64,000 nucleotides of DNA, from the NCBI GenBank assembly GCA_004028775.1, contig RXGA01000004.1, positions 1 to 64,000 on the forward strand, written 5' to 3'. The notes beneath the pieces are model-generated. The model did no database searches, was not told the DNA's origin, and saw nothing but the letters and a program-made list of their open reading frames with translations. Made by a program: the position numbers and the translations under genes. Positions 48,635-56,109 of this stretch are shown here, one piece after another; within the stretch, counting starts at the first letter, position 1, and every line of letters begins with the position of its first letter. Origin of the DNA: Candidatus Methanosuratincola subterraneus (lineage in GTDB: Archaea > Thermoproteota > Methanomethylicia > Methanomethylicales > Methanomethylicaceae).

Positions 48635-48707
48635 TGTAATAAGAAAGCTTTTTCAGAACATTCCTCAACATGTAATATGCTGCACGCTGTGGTCTGGTGA
48701 TCTTTGA
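48618..48707 (+). CDS. Possible 29-codon leader ORF coupled to TFE
   Basis: An ATG at 48618 follows a strong AAAGGGGT site by 4 bp and encodes 29 residues (MSNSTDVIRKLFQNIPQ...). Its TGA (48705-48707) overlaps the TFE ATG as TGATG. It starts inside the last codons of Trm56 in another frame. The ribosome site and the overlap are the only support. Confidence 0.3.
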   Translation: MSNSTDVIRKLFQNIPQHVICCTLWSGDL

Positions 48708-49210
48708 TGGCTAATGAGGCGTTGGCAATGATTGTGAAGGAGCTGGTTGGCGATGAGGCAGTGCAGCTTATTTTGTTATTGACGGAACAGGAAGAGACCA
48801 CAGATGATGAATTGATTGCAAAAACAGGAATGAAGTTAAACAACTTGAGAAAATTGCTTTATCAGCTTTTCGAGCAGAACCTCGTATCATACAGGCGCGT
48901 CAGGGACAAGGAGGCGGGGTGGTTCAAGTATTATTGGCGGGTAAATAGGACCGGCCTCAATATTTTACTAAACTCAAAGAAGAGGAAGGTGCTTAATAAA
49001 CTGAAGGAACGCCTCCAATACGAGACGAGCAATGTATTCTTCGTGTGCCCCAAAGATGGGGTGCGTTTTTCTTTTGAGGACGCAATGGAAACAAATTTTC
49101 AATGCCCTTCATGTGGCGGGAGACTAGATAGCCTGAACAATCAGGACATAGTCTTCATTCTTAGGAAAAAGATTGAGGAAATTGAAAACAACCTGAAAGA
49201 AGCAGAATAA
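48707..49210 (+). CDS. tfe: Transcription factor E (alpha subunit)
   Basis: This 167-residue protein starts at ATG 48707, with GGTGAT upstream. The N-terminal winged helix (about 1-88) contains TDDELIAKTGMKLNNLRKLL and a WFKYYW wing tip. A zinc ribbon follows (VCPKDGVRF, then CPSCGGRL). The second Cys of the first pair is Asp here, so only three zinc Cys are visible. A C-terminal helix (IFILRKKIEEIENNLKE) closes it. TFE helps open promoters with TBP, TFB and RNA polymerase. Confidence 0.95.
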   Translation: MANEALAMIVKELVGDEAVQLILLLTEQEETTDDELIAKTGMKLNNLRKLLYQLFEQNLVSYRRVRDKEAGWFKYYWRVNRTGLNILLNSKKRKVLNKLKERLQYETSNVFFVCPKDGVRFSFEDAMETNFQCPSCGGRLDSLNNQDIVFILRKKIEEIENNLKEAE

Positions 49211-49245
49211 AGTTTTAAAGGCGTTTTCATTTTTACGGTTGCTAG

Positions 49246-49321
49246 GGGCCGATAGTCTAGCGGTTAGGATCCCGCCCTTACACGGCGGTGGTCGCCGGTT
49301 CGAATCCGGCTCGGCCCACCA
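49246..49321 (+). tRNA. tRNA-Val(TAC), CCA encoded
   Basis: Acceptor arms GGGCCGA/TCGGCCC pair. The anticodon stem CCGCC/GGCGG encloses CTTACAC, giving anticodon TAC. The T arm is GCCGGTTCGAATCCGGC. A TATA-like AGTTTTAAAG lies about 35 bp upstream. No intron. Confidence 0.95.
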
Positions 49322-49399
49322 TTTCTTTCCATCTTTTAGATTCTAAATTACAATTTTTAGCTTTTCCAAAATGCAGTTTAAAAAGTAAAAAGATAGGTT

Positions 49400-49828
49400 T
49401 CAGAAGACCTCATATTCGGCGGCAAGATAGATGAGCGAGTCTTCCTTACGTTTCCCTTTGGACACGTTCTTTACCAAGTCGTAAGTGGTTATTATTCCCA
49501 CCAGCTTGCCCCCCTCCAAAACAGGGAGGCGCCTAATCATCTTGCTTACCATGAGTTTTGCTGCATCAATTATGTCCGCCTCCGGATCAATCGCCACCAC
49601 TGGGCTGGACATTATCTCTGAAACCTTGGTCTTTGAAGGTTCGCATCCCTTCGCTACACATTTTGTAATTATGTCCCTTTCGGTCAGGACCCCAACAATA
49701 TTGCCGTTGTCAGTAATTACTAGTGATCCAACGCCCTTATCGCCGATGACTTGCGCAGCCTCCACTATTGTTTTTTCCTTATTTATAGTGACTACATCCT
49801 TGGTCATTAACTCCTTTACTTTCTTCAA
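49400..49828 (-). CDS. Two-CBS-domain protein
   Basis: The 142 residues form one CBS pair (KVKELMTKDVVTINKEKTI, then EIMSSPVVAIDPEADIIDA), each followed by a GVLTERD or GIITTYD strand. It probably binds AMP/ATP or SAM and regulates a partner; none is fused. It is downstream of the radical-SAM gene on the same strand with a 44 bp gap. Confidence 0.9.
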   Translation of the reverse strand: MKKVKELMTKDVVTINKEKTIVEAAQVIGDKGVGSLVITDNGNIVGVLTERDIITKCVAKGCEPSKTKVSEIMSSPVVAIDPEADIIDAAKLMVSKMIRRLPVLEGGKLVGIITTYDLVKNVSKGKRKEDSLIYLAAEYEVF

Positions 49829-49872
49829 AGTTAGCCCCCATGGTTCAGTATTTTGCTTTTGTTATATTTGCT

Positions 49873-50970
49873 TTATGGGACGATCTCTGTGCTGTTGTTG
49901 AATTTGGGGTAGTCCAGCGCTTCGTACCCCATCCCTAAATCGTTCATTATAGCATATGCCTCGTTATTCACATTGCTGATCGCATCGATGGTATATTTTG
50001 TGACATTGCATATCTTCTTGAGCCCTCCTTCACCCCAATAGCGCTCCCGGTTCATGTACAAGCATCTTCCGCCGCAACCCCTGAGGTAGGCGCAACTTTT
50101 GCACTCTCCTACTATGCCACATCCGAGCATTTTGCGGCGCATCTCAGAATAGCTCGTCTGACCTAGTTTCCCAAGAAGCGCCCATTCGGCGTCGTAGGCG
50201 ATAGGGCAGGCCCTGATCTCGCCGTTCGGCAGAATTGCAATCGCGTTCACTCCTGCTCCACAGGGCGGGTTGCACCCGCCTTCTCTAAGCCTCTTTAGTA
50301 TCCCGAGAAAGGGGACAATGCCATGCACTCTCCCCCGCCTCAGCTCTTCAATCCAAAACTGCACCAGCCTGTCTATTCCAGGCTCATAGCTGTCTGAGCA
50401 CCATTTGTCAAAATCGATCCATGAGTCGCTCCATCCAACATCCAGTTGCCAATGTACGTGGTCGAATAATCTAAGATTAATGAGATGCAGGACATCGCTA
50501 TAGATATCAGTCCTCTCCGAGACTGCCATCCTTGCAATTAGGTCCCCTTCGTAGCCGTATTTTCTAAACGCTTTTGCGGCTTGCGTGACCTTTCGATAAG
50601 TCCCCAAGCCCCTGTATCCATCGGTAGTTTTCTCGGTCCCGTCAATCGACAAAAGGATAGCATCCATCCTCCTCCAGTAATCCCAATCAAGATTATCCCA
50701 CAAAGTCCCGTTAGTCTGGATCAAGAACTTCGCTTCTATGTTGTCCATGACCTGCCTTATCACACCTGCCTGTATTAGCGGCTCCCCTCCATAGAAAGCG
50801 ACAATCGGCTCGGGATCGTTTTCAATTAACTCCTTCAGCAATGACAGTTCGTAAGTAGGCATTGCAGGCACGCGCTCCTCTGGGAAGCTGCCCCCGCAAT
50901 ATTTGCATCTGAGGTTGCACTTACCAGTCGTGAGCACGAAGAATAGCAACTTCCTCGCCTTTCGAATCAA
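49873..50970 (-). CDS. Radical SAM/SPASM protein, putative peptide-modifying
   Basis: This is a radical SAM enzyme with the cluster motif CNLRCKYC near the N-terminus and YGGEPL. A C-terminal SPASM region has two groups of Cys (CNPPCGAGVNAIAILPNGE, CPIAYD, then CKSCAYLRGCGGRC) for auxiliary iron-sulfur clusters. It resembles an archaeal family annotated as peptide-modifying; the substrate is unknown and no precursor peptide is recognised nearby. TTG 50970 (MIRKARKLLFF) is the likely start. The longer frame would overlap the divergent PPC gene. Confidence 0.87.
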   Translation of the reverse strand: MIRKARKLLFFVLTTGKCNLRCKYCGGSFPEERVPAMPTYELSLLKELIENDPEPIVAFYGGEPLIQAGVIRQVMDNIEAKFLIQTNGTLWDNLDWDYWRRMDAILLSIDGTEKTTDGYRGLGTYRKVTQAAKAFRKYGYEGDLIARMAVSERTDIYSDVLHLINLRLFDHVHWQLDVGWSDSWIDFDKWCSDSYEPGIDRLVQFWIEELRRGRVHGIVPFLGILKRLREGGCNPPCGAGVNAIAILPNGEIRACPIAYDAEWALLGKLGQTSYSEMRRKMLGCGIVGECKSCAYLRGCGGRCLYMNRERYWGEGGLKKICNVTKYTIDAISNVNNEAYAIMNDLGMGYEALDYPKFNNSTEIVP

Positions 50971-51000
50971 TCCATTTTTATTCCCGATTACATAATTATT

Positions 51001-51438
51001 TTGGTGTCTGATGTGGGCATAGAAAAATACGAGTGCACTGGGGAATACATGTATAGCATACCTCACAACTCCGATCTTCTATCTTCTTTAAAGGTGGCTG
51101 CCGAGCGGCTCGGAATAGGTGCTGGCGTATTCACAGTGATTGGCGCTCTTAAGAAGGCGGTAATCCATTATTATGTCCAAGAGAAAAAACAGTACCACAA
51201 GATCCTTCTGGAGACCCCCTTGGAGATCGCCTCAGGCATTGGAAATATCGCGATAAAGGAAGGAGAGACAATAGTACATTGCCATGTCGTTTTAGCGGAC
51301 AAAGAAGGGCGATGCTTTGGCGGGCACTTGGGAGAAGGATCGATCGTCTTTGCAGGGGAAGCCTACATCAGGGCTCTCGATCCAAAAATAATAAGAAAAT
51401 ATGATGAGACTACCGGTCTAAACCTTTTATCAATATAA
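51001..51438 (+). CDS. PPC (DUF296) domain protein
   Basis: The 145 residues form a single PPC/DUF296 domain: IPHNSDLLSSLKVAAERLGI, then FTVIGALKKAVIHYY, then the conserved GNIAIKEGETIVHCHVVLAD with GGHL and AGEAYI. In plants this domain is joined to AT-hooks; the bacterial and archaeal single-domain forms make trimers with a putative metal site. Function unknown. The start may be TTG 51001 or GTG 51004. It is divergent from the radical-SAM gene. Confidence 0.88.
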   Translation: MVSDVGIEKYECTGEYMYSIPHNSDLLSSLKVAAERLGIGAGVFTVIGALKKAVIHYYVQEKKQYHKILLETPLEIASGIGNIAIKEGETIVHCHVVLADKEGRCFGGHLGEGSIVFAGEAYIRALDPKIIRKYDETTGLNLLSI

Positions 51439-51479
51439 TTACAATTTTTTTATAAAAAAAGAAACCCTTTTATCCTCTG

Positions 51480-52889
51480 ATGAGAAGACGGGATTCGAGG
51501 TCGGCTACAACGTCAAAAAAACAACGAGTGGCCTTCTCTTCTGTCGTTGCTGCTATTGCGCTTACTTCTATGAAGCTTGTAGTGGGCCTAGTGACTAACA
51601 GCCTTGGCATTCTCAGCGAGGCTCTGCATTCTGGTATTGATCTGATAGCAGCATTCACGACTTTTTACGCGGTGAGAAAGTCCGAAGCCCCTCCCGACTC
51701 GCTCCACATGTACGGGCACGCAAAGATCGAAAGTCTTGCAAGCCTCGTGGAGACCGTTCTGTTGTTCTTGACATGCGTATGGATTGTCTACGAGGCGATA
51801 TCTAGGTTGCTCTTCAAGACCGTGGAAATAGATCTTGGCATTTCCGCACTTGCCGTCATGTTGATTTCCATGGTGGTTGATTTAAGCCGTTCAAGAGTTC
51901 TCATGAAAACCGCAAAGGAGTACAGGAGCCAGGCGCTGGAGGCCGATGCAATCCATTTTTCCACGGATCTTATTTCTTCAGCCGTTGTGATTATCGGCAT
52001 CTTGATTTCGATGATCGGCTTTAAGCAATTTGATTCAATAGCAGGGCTCGGAGTGGCCGCAGTTACAGCTTTCATTGGCTACCGGATATTGAAGAAATCA
52101 ACCCACACTCTACTCGATGGTGCGCCTGCAGGGGTTGTTCAGCAAATCATCGAGAATGCTAGATCGGTGGAAGGGATCCAGAATGTAGGTCGCGTACGTG
52201 TTCGCGAGGCTGGAGCAAAAACTTTTGTTGACTTGGAAGTGCACGTAGACCGAGATCTTAGCTTGGAGGCTGCGCATGAGCTGGCCGAATCAGTTTGTCG
52301 CAACATACAAGAAACCATTCCCGGCGCTGACGTGGTGGTTCACGCCGAGCCCATTTCAACTTCTGATGCCACGCTAGTGGACAAGATGCGGCGTGAGGCA
52401 TCCAAAATGAAAGAGATCAAGAGCATAAGCAAGATCCAGCTCTCTGAAACAGATCATAAATTAGATGTTGAATTTAACGTAGAGATAGAAGGAACGCATA
52501 GCTTAGAGAGCGCACACGAGATCGCATCGGATCTGGAAGACAGGATAAAACAACTTGATAAAAAGATCTCCAGTGTTACATCGCACATAGAGCCTTATGT
52601 CGACAGAGTGTGTGAAGGGGAGCCTGCTTCATTCATGCGGGATCGCATTCAAAGGTTATTGGATTCCATTCTGCTTGATTTCCCTTCCGTCAAATCCTTC
52701 AAGAACTTGCAGGTAAAAAAGATCGGCGATACATACTCCCTAACTTTTTGCTGTGTATTCGACAAGACGCTCTCTCTCTCGGAGGCTCACCGTATCGCAT
52801 CAAAAATTGAGGTCGAAATCAAGGCAAGATGCCCTGAGATCGAGTCCATCTCCTTGCATATGGAGCCTGAACCAAACAAAAGTTTTTGA
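51480..52889 (+). CDS. Cation diffusion facilitator with three C-terminal metal-binding domains
   Basis: The 469 residues begin with a CDF membrane domain of about six helices (about 15-215), with zinc-site residues in SEALHSGIDL and YGHAKIES, and ADAIHFSTD. Normal CDFs have one cytosolic ferredoxin-like domain; this one has three. They end VVVHAEP (about residue 300), VTSHIEP (about 381) and ISLHMEP (about 465). Each is preceded by a SLE(S/A)AHE-type helix. It should export Zn2+, Mn2+ or Fe2+. The repeat is the unusual feature. Confidence 0.92.
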   Translation: MRRRDSRSATTSKKQRVAFSSVVAAIALTSMKLVVGLVTNSLGILSEALHSGIDLIAAFTTFYAVRKSEAPPDSLHMYGHAKIESLASLVETVLLFLTCVWIVYEAISRLLFKTVEIDLGISALAVMLISMVVDLSRSRVLMKTAKEYRSQALEADAIHFSTDLISSAVVIIGILISMIGFKQFDSIAGLGVAAVTAFIGYRILKKSTHTLLDGAPAGVVQQIIENARSVEGIQNVGRVRVREAGAKTFVDLEVHVDRDLSLEAAHELAESVCRNIQETIPGADVVVHAEPISTSDATLVDKMRREASKMKEIKSISKIQLSETDHKLDVEFNVEIEGTHSLESAHEIASDLEDRIKQLDKKISSVTSHIEPYVDRVCEGEPASFMRDRIQRLLDSILLDFPSVKSFKNLQVKKIGDTYSLTFCCVFDKTLSLSEAHRIASKIEVEIKARCPEIESISLHMEPEPNKSF

Positions 52890-52891
52890 TC

Positions 52892-53089
52892 TTACTTCTT
52901 CTTGAAGAAGTTGCAGGCTTTACTAGTCGCACTCTTCTTGGCTGCTGTCTTTCTGCAGTACCCCTGACCGCTTTTTCCCATTGCTGTAAACAACCCGCAA
53001 TCCTTGCAACTCATCTTCTTGAGGTCGATCGCTGGCTGCGCTGCAGACTGCTTCGCTTCTGCCCTGTTAGCAAACTTGCCCTCTGGCAT
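52892..53089 (-). CDS. Small Cys-containing basic protein, 65 aa
   Basis: Starts MPEGKFANRAEAKQ and ends KACNFFKKK. The second half has four Cys (SCKDCGLFT, GYCRKT, KACNF), a spacing that could hold one iron or zinc as in rubredoxin-like knuckles. It is convergent with the CDF gene, 2 bp apart. Family not recognised, but composition and the AT-rich gap before its start support a real gene. Confidence 0.65.
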   Translation of the reverse strand: MPEGKFANRAEAKQSAAQPAIDLKKMSCKDCGLFTAMGKSGQGYCRKTAAKKSATSKACNFFKKK

Positions 53090-53260
53090 CTAATCACCCT
53101 CTACAATCCAAAAATCGCCACCATCCTATAAGGTTTGTTTAGTTGACTGAAATGAACGGGTTTGAAAGAATGATCTATTAAATGACGGGCACCGTCAGGT
53201 TCTCCTTTATCTAAGTTTATTATTTGCCAGTCTGCTTAGTTTGAATCTGTTCTCAAAACC

Positions 53261-53269
53261 TTTATATTT
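53261..53269 (+). promoter_or_regulatory. TATA box of the micro-ORF unit
   Basis: TTTATATTT preceded by CAAAACC (BRE-like) is a strong archaeal TATA match. It places transcription start around 53288, just before the hairpin at 53292-53310. Confidence 0.5.
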
Positions 53270-53291
53270 GGAGTCGCTGCAACCGGATTAT

Positions 53292-53310
53292 TTGGAGGCT
53301 AGACCTCCAA
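53292..53310 (+). promoter_or_regulatory. Leader hairpin with GGAGG/CCTCC arms
   Basis: TTGGAGG-CTAGA-CCTCCAA is a perfect 7-bp hairpin 12 bp upstream of the micro-ORF ATG. One arm carries a full Shine-Dalgarno-like GGAGG that would be hidden in the stem; a separate GAGG at 53311-53314 serves the ATG. Confidence 0.45.
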
Positions 53311-53322
53311 GAGGCGAAAATA

Positions 53323-53379
53323 ATGTCAGCTCCAGCTCCAAAGAAGGAGAAGAAGAAACAGACTAAGCCAACTCAGTAA
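53323..53379 (+). CDS. 18-aa Lys-rich micro-ORF
   Basis: ATG TCA GCT begins an 18-codon frame (MSAPAPKKEKKKQTKPTQ) ending at TAA 53377. It has its own TATA box (53261), a leader hairpin, a GAGG site 9 bp upstream and a T-rich end at 53423-53430. The N-terminus looks like the basic tail of a small ribosomal or nucleic-acid-binding protein. It may be a truncated relic of such a gene or a genuine micropeptide. Confidence 0.4.
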   Translation: MSAPAPKKEKKKQTKPTQ

Positions 53380-53422
53380 TGGCATGCCTAGTTTAAAAAT
53401 ATTATAATCATTATACAATCAT

Positions 53423-53430
53423 TTTTTTTA
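53423..53430 (+). terminator. Oligo-T terminator after the micro-ORF
   Basis: A run of eight T residues follows an AT-rich ATTATAATCATTATAC dyad, about 45 bp after the micro-ORF stop. This fits archaeal termination. Confidence 0.4.
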
Positions 53431-53489
53431 ACAGAAAGAACCTTTGTCTAGCCCCGAGTTCCATGTGTGCCACATGAAGGTCGTATGGT

Positions 53490-53760
53490 CTAAAAAGGAC
53501 TAGCGCCTTCTTGAAATTCTCTCCGTTTCATCATCCCAAAAGCCTTCTTGTCGTTTTTTTGCCAATACCTACAAATTTTCAAACACCACGTTTCAGCATG
53601 ATGTCCGAAACCCCCACTCTTGCAGGATCTTCCGTGATTAGGCACACTCTTGAAGACTTTCGGGTAATCTTTCTTGAAGCTCAGTAACTATAAGCGAAGC
53701 ATCACGCTCTGGTCTCAGTGCTTTGCCTTCACTATGGTCTTAATCAAGGAACTTTACATT
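53490..53760 (-). pseudogene. Degraded Cys/His-rich protein gene
   Basis: The minus strand is open from 53687 to the stop at 53490-53492 and encodes SFKKDYPKVFKSVPNHGRSC, then GGFGHHAETWCLKICRYWQK and a basic end (MMKRREFQEG). The Cys/His spacing (C-x5-GHH-x4-C-x3-C) looks like a metal site. Upstream, coherent fragments continue in two frames, each cut by stops (EGKALRPERDASLIVTELQ). This implies at least one frameshift and several nonsense changes. A GTG inside (VPNHGRSCKS) could still start a 52-residue product. Family not recognised. Confidence 0.35.
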
Positions 53761-53876
53761 CTCGCTTCTGGTCATATTTCGCAAACTTTTATGCCATAAA
53801 AGCATTCGCCATTATTAGTGAAAAATAACTAACCATTTATTTTATTAAAAATTGAGAATTCATTGTTTTAATTCAA

Positions 53877-53954
53877 TGGCGGGTCCGGAGGGATTTGAAC
53901 CCTCGACCATTGACTTAGAAGGCCAACGCGCTATCCAGTCTGCGCCACGGACCC
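53877..53954 (-). tRNA. tRNA-Arg(TCT), CCA encoded
   Basis: Acceptor arms GGGTCCG/CGGACCC pair. The anticodon stem TTGGC/GTCAA (one G-U) encloses CTTCTAA, giving anticodon TCT. The T arm is GAGGGTTCAAATCCCTC. Discriminator G and CCA are encoded. No intron. Confidence 0.93.
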
Positions 53955-54039
53955 CAAAGTGATTCAAACATGCTGTTCCAATAAATATTTCTATATTAGC
54001 TAAAAACTAAATACTGGTCCGCTCTTAATCTTTTGAAAA

Positions 54040-54175
54040 GCGGGGATTCCCAAGTCAGGACAACGGGGCAGGACGCCGAGAGGCGTGCCAGACTTAAGAT
54101 CCGGGCTTGGTAGCCTTCGGATGGGTTATCCTGTGGCGAAGGCCTTCGTGGGTTCAAATCCCACTCCCCGCACCA
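54040..54175 (+). tRNA. tRNA-Leu(TAA) with two introns
   Basis: The ends GCGGGGA and TCCCCGC plus CCA, a D arm CCC/GGG, a long variable arm (GGC-GAAG-GCC) and T arm GTGGGTTCAAATCCCAC define a class II tRNA-Leu. The anticodon arm is split twice. Intron 1 (54073-54091, 19 nt) lies between positions 30 and 31, with BHB helix GGCA/TGCC, bulges GGA and AGA, and a CGCC-GAGA-GGCG hairpin. Intron 2 (54099-54127, 29 nt) lies at the canonical 37/38 site, with helix CTTA/TGGG, bulges AGA and TTA and a TCCG/CGGA, GGCT/AGCC hairpin. Removing both gives CAGGA-CTTAAGA-TCCTG, a perfect arm. Confidence 0.92.
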
Positions 54176-54299
54176 AAACTTTGTAAAAACTAACATTTAG
54201 AATGAAAACCGATTTTGAATTCACGAATTAACCCTCCGCTGCTTACCGAAGCTTGACAAGAAATGTGCCTTGAATGTCGTAGAAGTTAAAGGTCCGAAA

Positions 54300-55061
54300 T
54301 CACGTTTTCCTGAAGAGGTATGTTGCCCAGCCAATTGTTTCCCGCCCCCAGCGGAGGCACTTCTCTTTCTCCTTCCTGAACAATGCTAGGATCTCTTGGA
54401 AATCTGGGTCGTTCGGATTTTGCCGTATATAATCTTCCAAGCTCCACCAACCGAGCATCTCGTAATGGTCAAAGTCCTCTTTTGTGCTGTCGAGGGCGTA
54501 TATGCAGTTAAGCCCGCTGGCTTCTCCCAAGTGCACATAGTCTTTGTGGCTCTCGGCATACGACTCTGCAAATTCTCCGCTTTGGGGCATTCGTTTTCCG
54601 GCTGCTTGAGCCAGAATGGTTCGCCCACAAGTAGCCCTCCGGGCTTAGTCATGTCTTTTAGTGCTTTTAGGGTTACTTTGTACCCGTTCCAAATCCAAGT
54701 GGCACCGATGCAACTCGATAGGTCAAACAATTTTCCGTCTTGAGGTTTGCAGTCCTTTCCATCGATCTCGATAAAGTCAAGGAGCGCATCCGGAACTCTC
54801 AGCATAGCTTTTTTTCCGAGCTTCCTGTATGAAATAGGCGCTGATATCCACTCCCACTCCCTTGATCCGATAAAGCTCGCTCATTTTGACTAGAAATTCG
54901 CCCTTGCCGCATGCAATGTAAAGGGCTGTGCTCTCTGGTCCTAACTGGAGCTGATTAAGAAAGACTTCAAACCTCTCCCTGTTCAACGAGTTACAATAAA
55001 CGCACCTTTTCTCACGGATGCTGTAAAATTTCCATATGTCCAAGGGATTCCTCTCTTGCAT
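54300..55061 (-). pseudogene. SAM-dependent methyltransferase gene with two compensating frameshifts
   Basis: Reading from ATG 55061, the first part has a class I methyltransferase motif I (TALYIACGKGEFLVKMS) and motif II (VGVDIS). At the seven-A run (54809-54815 on this strand) the frame shifts. The middle part (54805 to about 54575) continues the fold in the next frame (LDFIEIDGKDCKPQD, then LKDMTKPGGLLVGEPFWLKQ). Near 54570-54590 it returns to the first frame and ends SLEDYIRQNPNDPDFQE, then WATYLFRKT. Without the two shifts it would be about 253 residues. The long A-run suggests either homopolymer slippage or a consensus error. Confidence 0.65.
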
Positions 55062-55115
55062 GTCTTGATTCGGAGCACAGAAATTTTTGCAAGATCAGTC
55101 TGGGTAGTTGTTTTT

Positions 55116-56075
55116 CTAAACGGGATAAGCCCCGCAGGTCCTGCAGAACTTTGACCCTTCCCTAAGCACGGACGTGCAGCATGGACAGTGCCGACCTTCC
55201 CCTGTCGCCTCGGGTGGACCGATCACCTCCCTGAAGACTTCGTAATAGACCAACTGTTCTTTGTCCCTGATCCTTACGCTGTCTACGTTAAAGTATAACT
55301 CTCTGCGCTCATTGAATAGTTCGTCGCTTATTTTCCTCTCAAAAAGTGAGGGAAGTATGTTTGTGCCCGTCCCGCGCTCGATCGGTGTTTTAGCCCGCCA
55401 TATGATTTCCTCTGGGAGCAGGCCTTCGTATGCCTTCCTTAGGATCCATTTTCCAAACAGCTTCCCATTCCTCTTCCCTACCTTAAATTCGACCCCCGCC
55501 CCCATGGCAAACTTTTTGATCTTTTCATCAAGGTAAGGCGCCTTCACGCTTATACCATAGTTCTTTCCAATGTCAAACGATGAGAAAGTCATCACTTTCC
55601 AGAGGTGGCGGAGCTCCTTTTCGATCTCTTCAGAAGCCTTGTTAATAATGAAATCGTAGCCGGCGAACAGCTCGTCAGCACCGTCCCCTGTTAATAAGGT
55701 GTTTGCACCCTCTTCTTTAGCAAATCCCATGCCAAGATATATTGCAAGACTATTCCTTACCTCCATCGGGTCGAATACGCCGAGGATTTTGATCAGCTTG
55801 GGCAATGCCTCGAAAACTTCTTCTATCCCAAATTCGAGTACCTTGTGTTCAAGGCGTAAGTGGTCGCTCACCATCCTTGCATACTTGAGATCCTGCGCAT
55901 CTGCCCCCTTCATTGCCACCGTATATGCCTTCACTTCTACGCATTTTGCCGCCTCATATGCCAGTATGCTCGTGTCGAGCCCGCCCGACAAAAGGATCCC
56001 CGTATTGAAATCAACACACCTGCCTACTGTTTCCGACAGCATTGCCCTTAGCTTCTCTTCGAGTCCCACGACCAT
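55116..56075 (-). CDS. Asparagine-synthetase-like ATP pyrophosphatase with zinc-ribbon tail
   Basis: The 319-residue protein has the PP-loop SGGLDTSILAYEA (about residues 29-41) and the AsnB synthetase motifs LLTGDGADELFAGYDF and KAPYLDEKIKKFA. It lacks the N-terminal glutaminase domain of AsnB. The C-terminus carries a zinc ribbon (CPCC, CRTC). It probably adenylates a carboxylate and transfers an amine, using ammonia or a partner amidotransferase. The true substrate could be aspartate or a tRNA/cofactor acid. Confidence 0.85.
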   Translation of the reverse strand: MVVGLEEKLRAMLSETVGRCVDFNTGILLSGGLDTSILAYEAAKCVEVKAYTVAMKGADAQDLKYARMVSDHLRLEHKVLEFGIEEVFEALPKLIKILGVFDPMEVRNSLAIYLGMGFAKEEGANTLLTGDGADELFAGYDFIINKASEEIEKELRHLWKVMTFSSFDIGKNYGISVKAPYLDEKIKKFAMGAGVEFKVGKRNGKLFGKWILRKAYEGLLPEEIIWRAKTPIERGTGTNILPSLFERKISDELFNERRELYFNVDSVRIRDKEQLVYYEVFREVIGPPEATGEGRHCPCCTSVLREGSKFCRTCGAYPV

Positions 56076-56109
56076 TTTTCTACCAACTTTCCTTTACGAT
56101 ATAATTTTC

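Larger units (their letters stand above)
53133..53876. other. Gene-poor 0.7-kb stretch with a micro-ORF unit and a decayed gene
   Basis: Only the micro-ORF transcription unit (53261-53432) and a broken Cys/His-rich gene on the minus strand (53490-53760) are visible here. The rest is AT-rich with no recognisable feature. Confidence 0.5.

Noticed and set aside
53996-54196. Minus-strand 66-codon frame over tRNA-Leu
   Set aside because: Its product (GEWDLNPRRPSP-type) is the usual artefact of translating a tRNA.
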